Below are positions 17,220-27,810 of a stretch of DNA of 64,000 nucleotides, in pieces (position 1 is the stretch's first letter; every line of letters begins with the position of its first letter). The notes beneath the pieces were generated by a model. It worked only from the letters and a program-made list of their open reading frames with translations, did not search any database and was not told the origin of the DNA. This stretch comes from Nitrospira sp. (GTDB taxonomy: Bacteria; Nitrospirota; Nitrospiria; Nitrospirales; Nitrospiraceae), in the NCBI GenBank assembly GCA_029194535.1, contig JARFXR010000001.1:1682721-1746720 (forward strand), read 5' to 3'. The position numbers and the translations under genes are program-made.

Positions 17220-17858
17220 ATGGTGCGGCACATCATCTGCTTCGGAGATAGTCTGACGGCCGGCTTTCAATCGCCGACTCCCTCCCATCCGACCGGACGA
17301 GACACGCCGTACGGAGATTTTCTCCAGGAATGGCTGGGCGCGTCGAGTCTGGTCCGCGTGAGCGGTCACTGCGGAGAACTGACCAGCGAAATGGCCATGC
17401 GGTTTCGGCAAGATGTCCTGTCGCACCGTCCGGACTATGTGGTGATCCTCGGCGGCACCAACGACCTCGGGTGGAACGCCCAGCCGTCGGACATCATGGA
17501 GAACCTGCTCAAGATGTACGAACTTTCGCGCGCCGAGCGGGTGATTCCGGTGCCGGTCACGGTGCCGTCGATTCGGATCGCGGACGAGGGAGGCGCGCCG
17601 GCCGCCGCCTGGATCGAAGACCATCTGCAGCGGCGCCGGCAGCTGAACGAGTTGATCCGCGCGTATGCCGAGTCCAAAAAGCTCGCCGCGGTCGATCTGT
17701 TCGCCGCCACCGCGGAGCCCGAAACGGGACGGCTCGCGGCTCCCTACTCGAACGACGGGCTCCATCTGACGACGGCGGGATATCGACGGTTCGCGGAACT
17801 GCTGTTCGATCAGATCTTCGAGCCGGTCTGTCCGGGCGCGCCGGGGCGCGGAGCATGA
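17220..17858 (+). CDS. SGNH/GDSL-family hydrolase
   Basis: This 212-residue hydrolase has block I FGDSLTAGF (Ser nucleophile near residue 10), a block II Gly, block III GGTNDLGW with Asn, and block V DGLHLTTAGY with catalytic Asp and His. Relatives are arylesterases, lysophospholipases and thioesterases (TesA-like). There is no signal peptide, so a cytoplasmic location is likely. The stop overlaps the start of the thioredoxin-like gene (ATGA), so the two are translationally coupled. The substrate is not determinable from sequence. Confidence 0.9.
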   Translation: MVRHIICFGDSLTAGFQSPTPSHPTGRDTPYGDFLQEWLGASSLVRVSGHCGELTSEMAMRFRQDVLSHRPDYVVILGGTNDLGWNAQPSDIMENLLKMYELSRAERVIPVPVTVPSIRIADEGGAPAAAWIEDHLQRRRQLNELIRAYAESKKLAAVDLFAATAEPETGRLAAPYSNDGLHLTTAGYRRFAELLFDQIFEPVCPGAPGRGA

Positions 17859-18175
17859 TCGACGAGGTCACGGATCGAACGTTCGATCACCTGGTAGAAG
17901 GCTCGCCGGTGCCCGTGCTGGTGGAGTTCTGGAAACCCGGCTGCGGAGGCTGTCGGGCCCTGCTGTGCCGGCTCGTCGAAGTCCAGGCTGAAACGGCGGG
18001 AAGGCTGCTCGTCGTCAAGATAAACGTGGAGGAGAACTACCAGATTCCGGCCGAGTTGGAGATCTCGTCGCTTCCGGCGCTGGCACTCTATCGCGGGGGT
18101 CGATTCGATCGATTTATCGGAGGGATCGGCACGAAGGAGGAAATTCTGAAGCAAGTGCTGAGTGCTGGGTACTGA
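17855..18175 (+). CDS. Thioredoxin-like protein with CGGC active site
   Basis: This 106-residue thioredoxin fold has VLVEFWKPGCGGCRAL, where the usual WCGPC is replaced by GCGGC, and the cis-Pro loop SSLPALALYRGG. The C-terminus (EEILKQVL) matches thioredoxins. The ATG overlaps the preceding TGA. A CGGC motif implies a redox potential unlike classical thioredoxin. Its partner substrate is unknown; coupling to an SGNH hydrolase is unusual. Confidence 0.85.
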   Translation: MIDEVTDRTFDHLVEGSPVPVLVEFWKPGCGGCRALLCRLVEVQAETAGRLLVVKINVEENYQIPAELEISSLPALALYRGGRFDRFIGGIGTKEEILKQVLSAGY

Positions 18176-18228
18176 GTGAAGCGTCTAGGCTGTCCGCCGG
18201 AACTCAGCACTCAGCACTGAGGACTCCG
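18157..18228. repeat. Inverted AGTGCTGAGTGCTG-type repeat between convergent genes
   Basis: AGTGCTGAGTGCTGGGTACTGAGT at the end of the thioredoxin gene pairs with AACTCAGCACTCAGCACTGAGGACT about 25 bases later, giving a long imperfect hairpin. The left arm includes the last codons of the thioredoxin gene. It may act as a bidirectional terminator; simple CAGCACT repeats like this recur in many genomes. Confidence 0.55.
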
Positions 18229-18230
18229 GC

Positions 18231-19787
18231 TCAAAGCGTGCGCCAGAGTCGTCCGTCTTCCTGGATCAGTCGGTCCGCTTCGACCGGTCCCCAGGTACCG
18301 GCCTGGTACTCCGGGAGCCAACGGGACCCTTGCTGTTGCCAACCCTCTAAGATGGTGGTGATCCAAGCCCAGGACGCTTCGACCGCATCGCGCCGCATGA
18401 ACCGCGAGGCATCCCCCGTCATGACGTCGAGCAGTAACCGTTCGTAGGCTTCCGGCGAGGCTTGCCCGAACACTTCGCCGTACCGAAAGTCCATTTCTAC
18501 GGGAAGGGTCTGCGCTCTTGTGCCCGGCACCCGTGAGACGATGCGGAGCGACAACCCTTCCTCCGGTTGAATCCGAAGCGCCAACACGTTCGGCGGCTGG
18601 GGGTGCCGCGCGTTGGCGTTGAACAGGATTTGAGGGATTTCCTTGAACTGGACCGCGACCTCGCTGGCCCGCAAGGGAAGCGCCTTGCCGGTCCGTAGAT
18701 AAAACGGCACGCCGGACCAGCGCCAATTCTCGACAAAGCACTTGATGGCGACATAGGTTTCCGTCGTGCTGTTCGGATCGACCCCGTTCTCGCGGCGATA
18801 GCCCGGCACCGGCCGGCTGTGAATCGTTCCAGGCGCATACTGCGCGCGGACCGTGCAGCGCTCAAGGTCCTTGCCGACGATCGGGCGCAGGCAGCGGAGC
18901 ACCTCCATCTTGGCGTTCCGGACCACGTCCGGATCGAGCGAGTACGGGGGTTCCATCGCGACCAAACAGAGCAGTTGCAGAATGTGGTTCTGCACCATGT
19001 CGCGCAAGGCTCCGGCTTCCTCATAGTAGGTGGCCCGAGAGCCGACTCCCTCCGTCTCACTGACCGTGATCTGCACATGGTCGATGTACTTGTGGTTCCA
19101 GATCGGCTCGAAAATGCTGTTGGCGAACCGCACGACCATGAGATTCTGCACGGTCTCCTTGCCGAGGTAGTGGTCGATCCGGAAGATCTGGGATTCGTCG
19201 AACACGCGGCCGGTCACGGCGTTGATCTCTTTGGCCGAGTTAAGGTCGCGACCCACCGGCTTCTCCACGATGATGCGGGAGTAGGGAGAGGACGGAGATG
19301 GAGGAGTGGCCAGCCCGGCTTGATCGAGCCCTTCGCAGACCGGCGTGAACGAACTGGGGGGGATGCTCAGGTAGAAGATGCGGTTTCCCGGCAGGCCGAA
19401 CGTCTTTTCAAGTTCCTCGGCGCGCCGCTTCAGCTCGGTGAAAGTGTTGGGCGCTTCGTTCTCTCCGGCCAGATAGAAAAGGTGTTCGGCGAATGCCGCC
19501 CACTTCGCTTCGTCCAGGGCCTGCCGCGAAAATTTCGCGACTCCCTCCCGCAGCGATGCTCGGTATTCCTCGTCCGACATGGTCCGGCGGCCGAGCCCCA
19601 ACACCGCAAACTTGGCCGGCAGCAGCCCGTCGAGGAGCAGATTGTACAAGGCCGGAATCAGCCGCCGCCGAGCCAGGTCTCCCGATCCGCCGAAGATGAT
19701 CAGCGTGCAGGGGTCGGCGGGCGGCAGACTTTCCGGGTCCGGCTTGACGTCGAGTTTCTTGGCGACGGGTGGCATGGCGGGAATCAC
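18231..19787 (-). CDS. zwf: Glucose-6-phosphate 1-dehydrogenase
   Basis: This is a full-length 518-residue enzyme, the first step of the oxidative pentose-phosphate pathway, making NADPH and 6-phosphogluconolactone. It has the Rossmann motif FGGSGDLARRRLIPALYNL, substrate/catalytic motif RIDHYLGKETVQNL, VEKPVGRDL, and a conserved C-terminal domain. The GTG start directly follows the gnd stop (TAA-GTG); an in-frame ATG four codons later is an alternative. It is the last gene of a leftward operon with gnd. Confidence 0.97.
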   Translation of the reverse strand: MIPAMPPVAKKLDVKPDPESLPPADPCTLIIFGGSGDLARRRLIPALYNLLLDGLLPAKFAVLGLGRRTMSDEEYRASLREGVAKFSRQALDEAKWAAFAEHLFYLAGENEAPNTFTELKRRAEELEKTFGLPGNRIFYLSIPPSSFTPVCEGLDQAGLATPPSPSSPYSRIIVEKPVGRDLNSAKEINAVTGRVFDESQIFRIDHYLGKETVQNLMVVRFANSIFEPIWNHKYIDHVQITVSETEGVGSRATYYEEAGALRDMVQNHILQLLCLVAMEPPYSLDPDVVRNAKMEVLRCLRPIVGKDLERCTVRAQYAPGTIHSRPVPGYRRENGVDPNSTTETYVAIKCFVENWRWSGVPFYLRTGKALPLRASEVAVQFKEIPQILFNANARHPQPPNVLALRIQPEEGLSLRIVSRVPGTRAQTLPVEMDFRYGEVFGQASPEAYERLLLDVMTGDASRFMRRDAVEASWAWITTILEGWQQQGSRWLPEYQAGTWGPVEADRLIQEDGRLWRTL

Positions 19788-20681
<894 letters not shown>

Positions 20682-20761
20682 GATCCTCTCCTTGTCGTGC
20701 CCGGGAGCGGTCGTCGAAGATCCGCTGCCCTGTCTGCCGCGCGGAGGTCCGCGTGGCTCGG

Positions 20762-21550
20762 TTAGTCGATTCTGGCGGGGTTCGGCACCTCCCGGAACAG
20801 CAGATCCGCCAAGTCGCGGCCGAAATTCAACCGCTCCGGAAGAGTGCTCGCGGTCAGAAATCGTCCGACCAACTCGCCCAAGGCTTGGTCGCGGGACGCG
20901 ATGAAGCGCACCAGGTCGGCGGGGGCGGTCAACCACAGGCCCTTCAGACGGAAAAAGGCGTTCGTGCAGTCGTCGAAGAACATCATCATGAGATAGTTGG
21001 CCGTCGTCGGCTTGTCCGCCAGATCCTGAGCCTTGCCCAGCCAGTGCAGGCATTGCGCTTTCAGGCGAATCTGCTCGTTGACGCTGGCGGGGGGCGGTCC
21101 CTGGCGGAATCGCTGGTTCGCCCGCTCGATCAACTTGGCGCCGATCGCGTCATGGTCGAACAAGATCCGCCCCTTGCGCAGCAGGGGCGGTAGACGGGGC
21201 GAATAGGACAGTTCGTCTTCCAGCTCGCGATGCCCGTGATACCGGATGTCCGCCAACCGAGCCGCAACCCGCACGATCTCGTGCGCGTCGGCCTGGCCCT
21301 TCACCAGCGCGATCAGGTCGATGTCGCTGTGCGCGGTGACGGAGCGCCGAGCGCCGGAGCCGACCAGGATGACGCTGACCAGATCGCCTCCTCGGCGTCC
21401 CTTTGCGTGACGCAGCGCCAGTTGCACGAGTTCTTCGAAGCCCGGCTCGTTGACCGCCTCCGGCTGCTCGGGCGGTTCCGGAACAGCCAGGAGTTCAGCT
21501 TGCAACTCTTCACGGCTCGGCAGCGCCTTGGTTTGGTCGATGTCCATCAC
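20762..21550 (-). CDS. Nucleotidyltransferase-domain protein
   Basis: This 262-residue protein has a pol-beta-type minimal nucleotidyltransferase signature, VGSGARRSVTAHSDIDLIAL, with the GS-x9-DxD metal site intact. A helical C-terminal domain (about 130-255) may be substrate-binding, as in aminoglycoside- or HEPN-type partners. It starts with GTG 21550 or ATG 21547 after GAGG. It sits between gnd and a small gene in the same leftward run, so it may be co-transcribed with pentose-phosphate genes. The substrate cannot be inferred. Confidence 0.75.
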   Translation of the reverse strand: MMDIDQTKALPSREELQAELLAVPEPPEQPEAVNEPGFEELVQLALRHAKGRRGGDLVSVILVGSGARRSVTAHSDIDLIALVKGQADAHEIVRVAARLADIRYHGHRELEDELSYSPRLPPLLRKGRILFDHDAIGAKLIERANQRFRQGPPPASVNEQIRLKAQCLHWLGKAQDLADKPTTANYLMMMFFDDCTNAFFRLKGLWLTAPADLVRFIASRDQALGELVGRFLTASTLPERLNFGRDLADLLFREVPNPARID

Positions 21551-21568
21551 GTACGGGCCTCGCTTACT

Positions 21569-21814
21569 TTATGATCGCTGGGCTTGGAGAATTCGCGCTT
21601 CGAGCGACGCAAGCCAAAGCTCAAACGGCTCGTCCGCGTCGACCACGATCTCCAGCTTTCCGTTCGCCAGGCGCCGTACGAGACCGGGCTGTTCAGGGGA
21701 GAGAGGAATTTCCACCCATTCGCGATTCAACCCGAGACGGTCGGTCAATTCGAGAATTCGGCTGATTTGGGCGAATGAAACGGCCTGCAACGGCGACATG
21801 CGTCCTTTCGTCAC
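21569..21814 (-). CDS. Small conserved-looking hypothetical protein
   Basis: This 81-residue soluble protein ends 18 bases upstream of the nucleotidyltransferase gene and lies 41 bases after the threonine aldolase gene, on the same strand. The start could be GTG 21814 or ATG 21799 (AAAGGA close upstream of the latter). The second half (LVRRLANGKLEIVVDADEPF) reads as a compact alpha/beta fold. It is not recognised; the position suggests a partner of the nucleotidyltransferase. Confidence 0.6.
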   Translation of the reverse strand: MTKGRMSPLQAVSFAQISRILELTDRLGLNREWVEIPLSPEQPGLVRRLANGKLEIVVDADEPFELWLASLEARILQAQRS

Positions 21815-21855
21815 GCATTCTAGTTTTGGATGGCGGCACTGTCAATGCGCGGCGG

Positions 21856-22902
21856 TCATCCGAGGACCCGAGCGAAGATGTCGGCCGCGTGGTCGATCGC
21901 CTCCGTCGGGACGTCGAGATGGGTGACGGCGCGGAAACTCGTTCCGCCGATTGCGTTGATCAACACGCCTTCCTGCTTGAGGGCTGCGACAAGCGCGGCG
22001 GGCTCGAGCCGGTGACCCGCGACCTCGAAGATGATGATATTCGTCTCGACGTGCTGCGGGCTGATCGCGACGGTGGGGATCTGCTGCAGCCGTCTGGCGA
22101 GACGTTTGGCGTTGTCGTGATCCGTCTTCAACCGCGCGACATGGTGCTCCAGCGCATAGAGTCCGGCCGCCGCGAGCACGCCCGCTTGACGCATGGCGCC
22201 TCCGTACATTCTCCTGAATCGGCGGGCTCGGTCCATGAGGGCGAGGTCGTTGCTTGCGAGCAACGAGCCGGCCGGCGCGCCCAACCCCTTCGATAGGCAG
22301 ACCGAGACGGTTTCGAAATGCTGGGCGTAGGATGCGGCCGGGAGCGTGGTCGCCGTCACCGCGTTGAACAACCGCGCTCCGTCCAGGTGCATCGGGATAC
22401 GGCGGTCGGCGGCGACGGCTCTGATTCGTTCGATCGTCGAGAGCGGATAGATCGTGCCGCCGCCGCTGTTGTGCGTGTTTTCGATGCAGATCAACGCGGT
22501 CCGCACGGTGTGGGGATCGGTCGGCCTGATCGCCGCTTCGACTTGTTCGGCGCCCATGAGGCCGCGTTCTCCGGGGATGCAGTGCAGCTGCACGCCCGAG
22601 AGCGCGGCGGCCGCGCCTTGTTCATACCGTACGATGTGCGCCTTGCTCTCCGCGATGACTTCCTGGCCCGGCTGCGTGTGCACGCGGATGGCCAACTGGT
22701 TGGCCATGGTGCCGGAGGGAACGAAGAGGGCCGCCTTTTTCCCGAGCAGGGCCGCGACGGTGTCCTGAAGTTTGTTGACGCTCGGGTCTTCCCCGTAGAC
22801 GTCGTCGCCGACGTCGGCCTGCGCCATAGCCTTTCGCATGGCTGGGGTCGGTTTCGTCACCGTGTCGCTGCGAAGGTCGATCACCGTCATCCCCGAGTGC
22901 AT
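21856..22902 (-). CDS. ltaE: Low-specificity L-threonine aldolase
   Basis: This 348-residue PLP enzyme (aspartate aminotransferase fold) cleaves L-threonine or allo-threonine to glycine and acetaldehyde. It has the N-terminal [52 protein letters not shown] and the PLP lysine loop [16 protein letters not shown]. The start is ATG 22902 or ATG 22890; neither has a strong ribosome binding site. It is first in the leftward run leading to zwf and divergent from the transporter gene. Confidence 0.93.
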   Translation of the reverse strand: MHSGMTVIDLRSDTVTKPTPAMRKAMAQADVGDDVYGEDPSVNKLQDTVAALLGKKAALFVPSGTMANQLAIRVHTQPGQEVIAESKAHIVRYEQGAAAALSGVQLHCIPGERGLMGAEQVEAAIRPTDPHTVRTALICIENTHNSGGGTIYPLSTIERIRAVAADRRIPMHLDGARLFNAVTATTLPAASYAQHFETVSVCLSKGLGAPAGSLLASNDLALMDRARRFRRMYGGAMRQAGVLAAAGLYALEHHVARLKTDHDNAKRLARRLQQIPTVAISPQHVETNIIIFEVAGHRLEPAALVAALKQEGVLINAIGGTSFRAVTHLDVPTEAIDHAADIFARVLG

Positions 22903-22997
22903 ACCACAGCGGGAGGCGGGAGAAAAGTCCCGGGCCGGCGGGCTTCCGGGGATTTTCCGCTTGCACCCATCAAGCGTGCCCGTCAGGATGCCGCCCT

Positions 22998-24293
22998 GTG
23001 ACGCGCGTGCGCTCGACCATTCTAGCCGTGACCGGGGCGGAGCCCGACGAGGTCGTGCCGGTGGCCTGGTCGTTTCTCTATTTTTTCTGCCTGCTGTGCG
23101 GCTACTACATTCTCCGTCCGGTGCGGGACGAGATGGCCATCGAAGGCGGCGTGCAGCATCTTCCCTGGATGATGACCGCCACCTTTGTCGCCCTGCTGAC
23201 GGTGACGCCGCTGTTCGGTTATCTCTCGGCCCGCGTGCCGCGCCATCAGCTGCTCCTGAGCGTCTATACGTTTTTCGGCGCCAATCTCGTCGGATTTTTT
23301 CTGCTCATGGCGAGCCACACGGCGCCGGCCTGGGTGGCGCGCATGTTCTTCGTCTGGCTGTCCGTCTTCAACCTGTTCGTCGTGTCGGTATTTTGGAGCT
23401 TCATGGCCGATCTCTTCACGCCCGCCCAGGGGGCTCGGCTGTTCGCGGTGATCGCCGCCGGAGGAAGCACGGGCGCCATCTGCGGACCGATCCTGGCGGC
23501 GACCGTCACGTACGTGGCGCCCATTCCGTGGCTGATGCTGGTGTCGACGGGATTTCTCGCCGCCTGCGGGCTCTGTATCCACCGCCTGCACGAATGGGCT
23601 TTTGCTCGGCCGGAGGCCGAGGACGCGCGAGCCGGACATCCGCTTGGAGGCGGTATGTGGGAGGGAGTCCGGCTCGTCGTCTCGTCACGCTATTTGTTGG
23701 GGATCTGTCTTTATCTGTTTTGCCTCACGACGACGGCGACCTTCCTGTACCTGGAACAGGCGCGGTTGGTCAGCGAGCAGATCCCGTCGTCCGAGAGCCG
23801 GACCAGACTCTTTGCGACGATCGATCTCTCGGTCAACGCCATCACGTTCCTGACGCAACTCTTCATCACCGGCCAGCTGATCGGGCGATTGGGATTGGCC
23901 GCAGCGTTGGTCGCTCTGCCCCTGGCCAGCGCCGCGGGATTTGCGCTGATCGGGACGGCGCCGCTTCTGGTGCTCTATGCGCTCTTTACGGTCGTCCGCC
24001 GCGTGGGGGAATATGCCGTCTCGAAACCGGCCCGCGAGGTGCTCTTTACCGTCGTAACCCGAGAAGAAAAGTACAAAGCGAAGAACTTCATCGACACGGC
24101 GGTCTCCCGCGGCGGGGACGCCGTCACCGGATGGGTGGTGAACGGAGTGAAGGCGCTCGGGATCTCGGCCGCGCAGATCTCGTGGATGCTGGTTCCGATC
24201 GCCTGCTGCTGGGCCTGGTTGGGATGGTCGCTCGCGCGACAGGAAGAACGCAGACGGCAGGTCGGAATTGTCAAGGAAGGGACGATCGGGTGA
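22998..24293 (+). CDS. MFS / NTP-NDP exchange-type membrane transporter
   Basis: This 431-residue integral membrane protein has about twelve hydrophobic segments. The N-terminal signature ([20 protein letters not shown]) and [19 protein letters not shown] resemble bacterial proteins annotated as NTP/NDP exchange (TlcA-like) or MFS transporters. In free-living bacteria such proteins are often not nucleotide carriers, so the substrate is open. It starts with GTG. It is divergent from threonine aldolase; the next gene starts 75 bases downstream with its own strong ribosome binding site. Confidence 0.82.
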   Translation: MTRVRSTILAVTGAEPDEVVPVAWSFLYFFCLLCGYYILRPVRDEMAIEGGVQHLPWMMTATFVALLTVTPLFGYLSARVPRHQLLLSVYTFFGANLVGFFLLMASHTAPAWVARMFFVWLSVFNLFVVSVFWSFMADLFTPAQGARLFAVIAAGGSTGAICGPILAATVTYVAPIPWLMLVSTGFLAACGLCIHRLHEWAFARPEAEDARAGHPLGGGMWEGVRLVVSSRYLLGICLYLFCLTTTATFLYLEQARLVSEQIPSSESRTRLFATIDLSVNAITFLTQLFITGQLIGRLGLAAALVALPLASAAGFALIGTAPLLVLYALFTVVRRVGEYAVSKPAREVLFTVVTREEKYKAKNFIDTAVSRGGDAVTGWVVNGVKALGISAAQISWMLVPIACCWAWLGWSLARQEERRRQVGIVKEGTIG

Positions 24294-24368
24294 TGGTTTA
24301 CTGTCCGAAAAATCGCGTGCTATAGTTCGGCGGCGCGCGGTGAGATTTTAGGATACGAAGGAGGTCAA

Positions 24369-25733
24369 ATGCCTGAAGTTCCAGTTAAGATTTATGTCGA
24401 TAAGCTATTGAAAGAAATTAGAAAGCTTTCGTCTCCCGTGGCCTTACTGGCGGGGCCGATCAAAGATCGGGCTCTTCGAGCCATGGCCGAGCGAATCGAG
24501 GCGGATGCGGACGCGATCCTTGCCGCCAACGATCAGGACGTCGATGCGTTGGGGAAATCTTTTGAAGGCGAGTCGAACAAAGATCGCCTCAAGGCGGCGG
24601 TCGCACGGGTGCGTATCCAGGCCGACGACATCAAGGAGATGGTGGAGCGACTCCGGAGGATCGCGGATGGCCCCGATCCCGTCGGAGCGGTGACCGCTCG
24701 GTGGGAACAGCCGGACGGGCTCCAAGTATCCCGCGTACGCGTTCCCATCGGGGTGATCGGCGTGATTTCGGAACGGAAGCCGCTGGTGACCGTCGAATCC
24801 ATCGCGCTCTGTCTCAAGGCCGGCAACCCCTGCATTTTCCGCGGAGCGCCGGAGTGGGCCCTGACGCATCAGGTCATCGGTAAAGCGTTGCGGGAAGCGG
24901 CGGAGCAGCAAGGCGTGCCGGCCGGCGCGTGGGTGCTGGTCGAGCGCCAGGAGAAAGAGGTGGCGGTCGAACTGATCCGGGCGGGCAAGCATCTCGATGC
25001 GATCATTCCGCGAGGCGGCCCGGGCCTGCGCAAGGCGGTGCTCGAGGGAGCCAGAATGCCGATACTGTGTCACGACGGGGGCTTGAACCATCTGTACGTC
25101 GATGCCGACACCGACATTCCGATGGCGCAGAACATCGTCGTCAATTCCAAGGCGCAGCTGGCCGGCGCGCCGAATGCCCTCGATACATTGCTCGTGCAGC
25201 AGGTGGTGGGCCGGCAATTTTTAGCGGCGCTCATCAACCGGTTGCTTGATGAGTTCAAGATCGAAGTCCGGGGCTGCCCGAAGACGATCGCGCTGATGGG
25301 ACAGATGGCCATGAGCGGACACACGTCCATCAAGCCGGCCGCGGAGGAAGACTGGACGACGCAGTTCGAACGGCCTCTGCTGGCCGTGAAGATGGTGACC
25401 GGCTTGGATGAAGCTCTGCAGCACATCGCCCAGCACGGCCCGGTTCTGACCGCCGTCATCGCCACCACCAATTACGTGTCCGCAATGAGATTTACGCGGG
25501 AGGTCGACGCGGCCTCGGTGATGGTCAATGCCTCGTCGCGGCTGAACGCCGGCGACGGCTTCGGTCTTGGCGCGGACATCGGTCTCAGTGCATCGCGGCT
25601 CCATGCGAAGGGACCGATCGGACTTGATCAGTTGACCTGTGAAAAGTATGTGGCATTCGGCAGCGGTCAGTTGCGCCTGCCTCACCCGGTGCCTGAAACC
25701 TATTTTGACGCCATCATGCTCAAACGGCCTTAA
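24369..25733 (+). CDS. ProA-like aldehyde dehydrogenase lacking the catalytic cysteine
   Basis: The 454-residue protein is homologous along its length to gamma-glutamyl phosphate reductase (ProA): VRVPIGVIGVISERKPLVTV, IIPRGGPGLRK, FTREVDAASVMVNASSRL, DGFGLGADIGLSASRLHAKG. The segment that holds the nucleophilic Cys in ProA (E. coli KTQRPSTCNTVETLLV) reads KAQLAGAPNALDTLLV (261-276), with Pro268 (CCG, 25170-25172) at the Cys position and the preceding residues also changed. It is therefore unlikely to perform classical NADPH-dependent reduction through a thiohemiacetal. The frame is intact, codon use normal and the ribosome binding site (AAGGAGGT) perfect, so it looks maintained. It may be a repurposed paralogue. 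Confidence 0.85.
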   Translation: MPEVPVKIYVDKLLKEIRKLSSPVALLAGPIKDRALRAMAERIEADADAILAANDQDVDALGKSFEGESNKDRLKAAVARVRIQADDIKEMVERLRRIADGPDPVGAVTARWEQPDGLQVSRVRVPIGVIGVISERKPLVTVESIALCLKAGNPCIFRGAPEWALTHQVIGKALREAAEQQGVPAGAWVLVERQEKEVAVELIRAGKHLDAIIPRGGPGLRKAVLEGARMPILCHDGGLNHLYVDADTDIPMAQNIVVNSKAQLAGAPNALDTLLVQQVVGRQFLAALINRLLDEFKIEVRGCPKTIALMGQMAMSGHTSIKPAAEEDWTTQFERPLLAVKMVTGLDEALQHIAQHGPVLTAVIATTNYVSAMRFTREVDAASVMVNASSRLNAGDGFGLGADIGLSASRLHAKGPIGLDQLTCEKYVAFGSGQLRLPHPVPETYFDAIMLKRP

Positions 25734-25779
25734 GCCTCATGAAGCGTGGGACGTGAAGCGCAGCTCGTAAAGGTACATC

Positions 25780-26964
25780 GTGCCCAGTGCGTCGAAAGAC
25801 GAGATGCGAGTGATGCTTCACGAGCACTTAGCCTTCTGGGGACTCAAGCGATTCGACTCCGACGACGCCTATTTCGAGTGGCAGCGCCGATCCCTCTCGA
25901 TGCAGGAGCTGAGTCTCCTCCATCGCCACGTCGAGCAGAAGCGGCAGGGAACCTCCGCCGACGAAATCGCCTTTTACGACGCCACGGCCGATCCGCGCAT
26001 ACTCCCGGTGCTCTATAGCCAACGATACGAGTATTATCTGGCGGTCGGAGCGTTGACTGCGGAGCGCATCGGTCTGGCGACGTCGGTGCTCGACTTCGGT
26101 TGCGGGACCGGTGTGCTGACGACGTTTTATGCCAGACAATTTCCCCACGTGTCCTTTCTCGGGGTCGACCGGTCACCCGAGTCGCTGCGTCGGGCCGAAG
26201 AACAGGCGGTCGCGCTCGGCCTGCAGAATATTCGGTTTGAGTGTCTGGACATCGTGGATCGCCGCACGTCCATGACGGTCGATCTTGTCGTGGCGACCCA
26301 TGCCCTGTTGCAGGCGGAGCAGGACCCCGGCCTGCCGAGCCACGATTGGCGGACGTTTGAACGGGATCGAGACAGGGGCGGTCAGCGGGGGTTCGAGGAG
26401 CGTACCGGTGTAGGCCCTCGACTCGACGCGCTCTGCTCGGTCCTGACGGCGCAGGGCCGCATGGTGGTGTTTGAGAAGACACGTCAGTTGTCCCGTCGCG
26501 TGCCGTTTCAACGGGCCTTGGCGGCGCGAGGCTTGATCCAGATCGAGTCTCCCCGGCCCATCCGGTACAGCCTCGTGGAGGAGATTGCCCAGGACGGGCC
26601 GTTCTACACATTACAGAAGAACGGGGACGGGGCGGTCGAGTGGGACGAGGCGCCCGAGCCGGATGAAGGAGCGCCGTTCGACCCGGCCGTCGAACCGCCC
26701 GCGACCGGCGGTGAGGCGCCGCTATACGAAAACCACTATCCGTCGGCCCAATCGGCCTGGGAGGGGCTGAGTGGCCGCGTCGTCGTCAAGGAACGGACCC
26801 TGTCCGAACCCGACGGCCGGCAACTGCATGCGGAGTATGGACGGTGCGATGCGGGTCAGTATCTGTATTGCGCCAACACATTCGACCGGCGTCAGTTGGT
26901 GATCGTCGAACCGGCGCGCGGCGCAATGCTGGAGACGTACTATCAGGAGATCGTCGGCGGATGA
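25780..26964 (+). CDS. Class I SAM-dependent methyltransferase with extra C-terminal domain
   Basis: This 394-residue protein has an N-terminal helical region (1-95), a SAM-binding Rossmann fold with motif I VLDFGCGTGVLTTFY and acidic motif II FLGVDRSPES, and a C-terminal part (about 285-394) after an acidic Pro-rich linker. That C-terminal part ends in a compact beta-rich domain (RVVVKERTLSEPDGRQLHAE, ANTFDRRQLVIVEP). It starts with GTG 46 bases after the ProA homologue, probably the same transcript. The substrate is unknown. Confidence 0.8.
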   Translation: MPSASKDEMRVMLHEHLAFWGLKRFDSDDAYFEWQRRSLSMQELSLLHRHVEQKRQGTSADEIAFYDATADPRILPVLYSQRYEYYLAVGALTAERIGLATSVLDFGCGTGVLTTFYARQFPHVSFLGVDRSPESLRRAEEQAVALGLQNIRFECLDIVDRRTSMTVDLVVATHALLQAEQDPGLPSHDWRTFERDRDRGGQRGFEERTGVGPRLDALCSVLTAQGRMVVFEKTRQLSRRVPFQRALAARGLIQIESPRPIRYSLVEEIAQDGPFYTLQKNGDGAVEWDEAPEPDEGAPFDPAVEPPATGGEAPLYENHYPSAQSAWEGLSGRVVVKERTLSEPDGRQLHAEYGRCDAGQYLYCANTFDRRQLVIVEPARGAMLETYYQEIVGG

Positions 26965-27034
26965 TCGCGCGCGTCAAGACCCGGTTCATTCCTGGCGGCA
27001 CGCAGCGGGCTAGTCTCCGGTGCGGCGGCACGAG

Positions 27035-27808
27035 CTACGGCTCCGGCTGCTTGCCCGATGGTTTGAGGAATGGCGCGATGGTGTCGATCGGAATCGGAAA
27101 GATCGTCGTCGAGTTCTTTTCGGCCGCGATCTCGACGAGCGTCTGAAGGTACCGGAGCTGCAGCGCCGCGGGGTTTCTGCTGATCACGTCGGCGGCATCG
27201 GCCAGCCGCCGTGACGCTTCAAATTCCCCTTCGGCGTGGATGATTTTCGCGCGCCGTTCGCGCTCGGCCTCCGCTTGGCGGGCGATCGCCCGTTGCATTT
27301 CCTGCGGCAAGTCCACATTCTTGACCTCCACGGCCGTGACTTTCACGCCCCAGGGCTCGGTCTGTTGATCGATGATGCGCTGGAGATCGGCGTTGATCTG
27401 CTCGCGCTTCGCCAGCAGGTCGTCGAGTTGGCTCTGTCCCAGCACGCTTCGGAGCGTCGTCTGAGACATCATGGACGTGGCTTGGAGATAGTCTTCGACC
27501 TGGATGATGGCCCGCTCCTGATCCACCACCCGGAAGTAAATGACGGCATTGACCTTCACGGTCACGTTGTCGCGTGTGATCACGTCCTGGGGCGGGACGT
27601 CCATGGCTACGATTCGCAAGCTGACGCGGACCAGCTTGTCGATGAACGGGAGAATTATGATGACGCCGGGGCCGTTACCGCCGACCAGGCCCCGGGCGAG
27701 ACGCCCCCATCGGAAAATAACGGCCCGTTCGTATTCCCGCAGGACGTTGAATCCCATCAGGACGAGAACGGCGCCCAGGATCAGGATCGCAAATGGACTG
27801 AACGGCAT
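27035..27808 (-). CDS. Slipin / SPFH-domain membrane protein
   Basis: This 257-residue stomatin-like protein has one N-terminal membrane hairpin (about 4-24), an SPFH/band-7 domain with [53 protein letters not shown] and [17 protein letters not shown], and a coiled-coil tail. ATG 27808 has AGAGG eight bases upstream; a GTG two codons earlier overlaps the NfeD stop. Slipin-NfeD pairs organise membrane microdomains. The two genes here are adjacent and coupled. Confidence 0.93.
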   Translation of the reverse strand: MPFSPFAILILGAVLVLMGFNVLREYERAVIFRWGRLARGLVGGNGPGVIIILPFIDKLVRVSLRIVAMDVPPQDVITRDNVTVKVNAVIYFRVVDQERAIIQVEDYLQATSMMSQTTLRSVLGQSQLDDLLAKREQINADLQRIIDQQTEPWGVKVTAVEVKNVDLPQEMQRAIARQAEAERERRAKIIHAEGEFEASRRLADAADVISRNPAALQLRYLQTLVEIAAEKNSTTIFPIPIDTIAPFLKPSGKQPEP

Positions 27809-27810
27809 GG

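Noticed and set aside
15913-17256. 447-codon rightward frame over the HEAT-repeat gene
   Set aside because: It is an antisense shadow; the leftward HEAT protein has repeat structure, an operon partner and a ribosome binding site.
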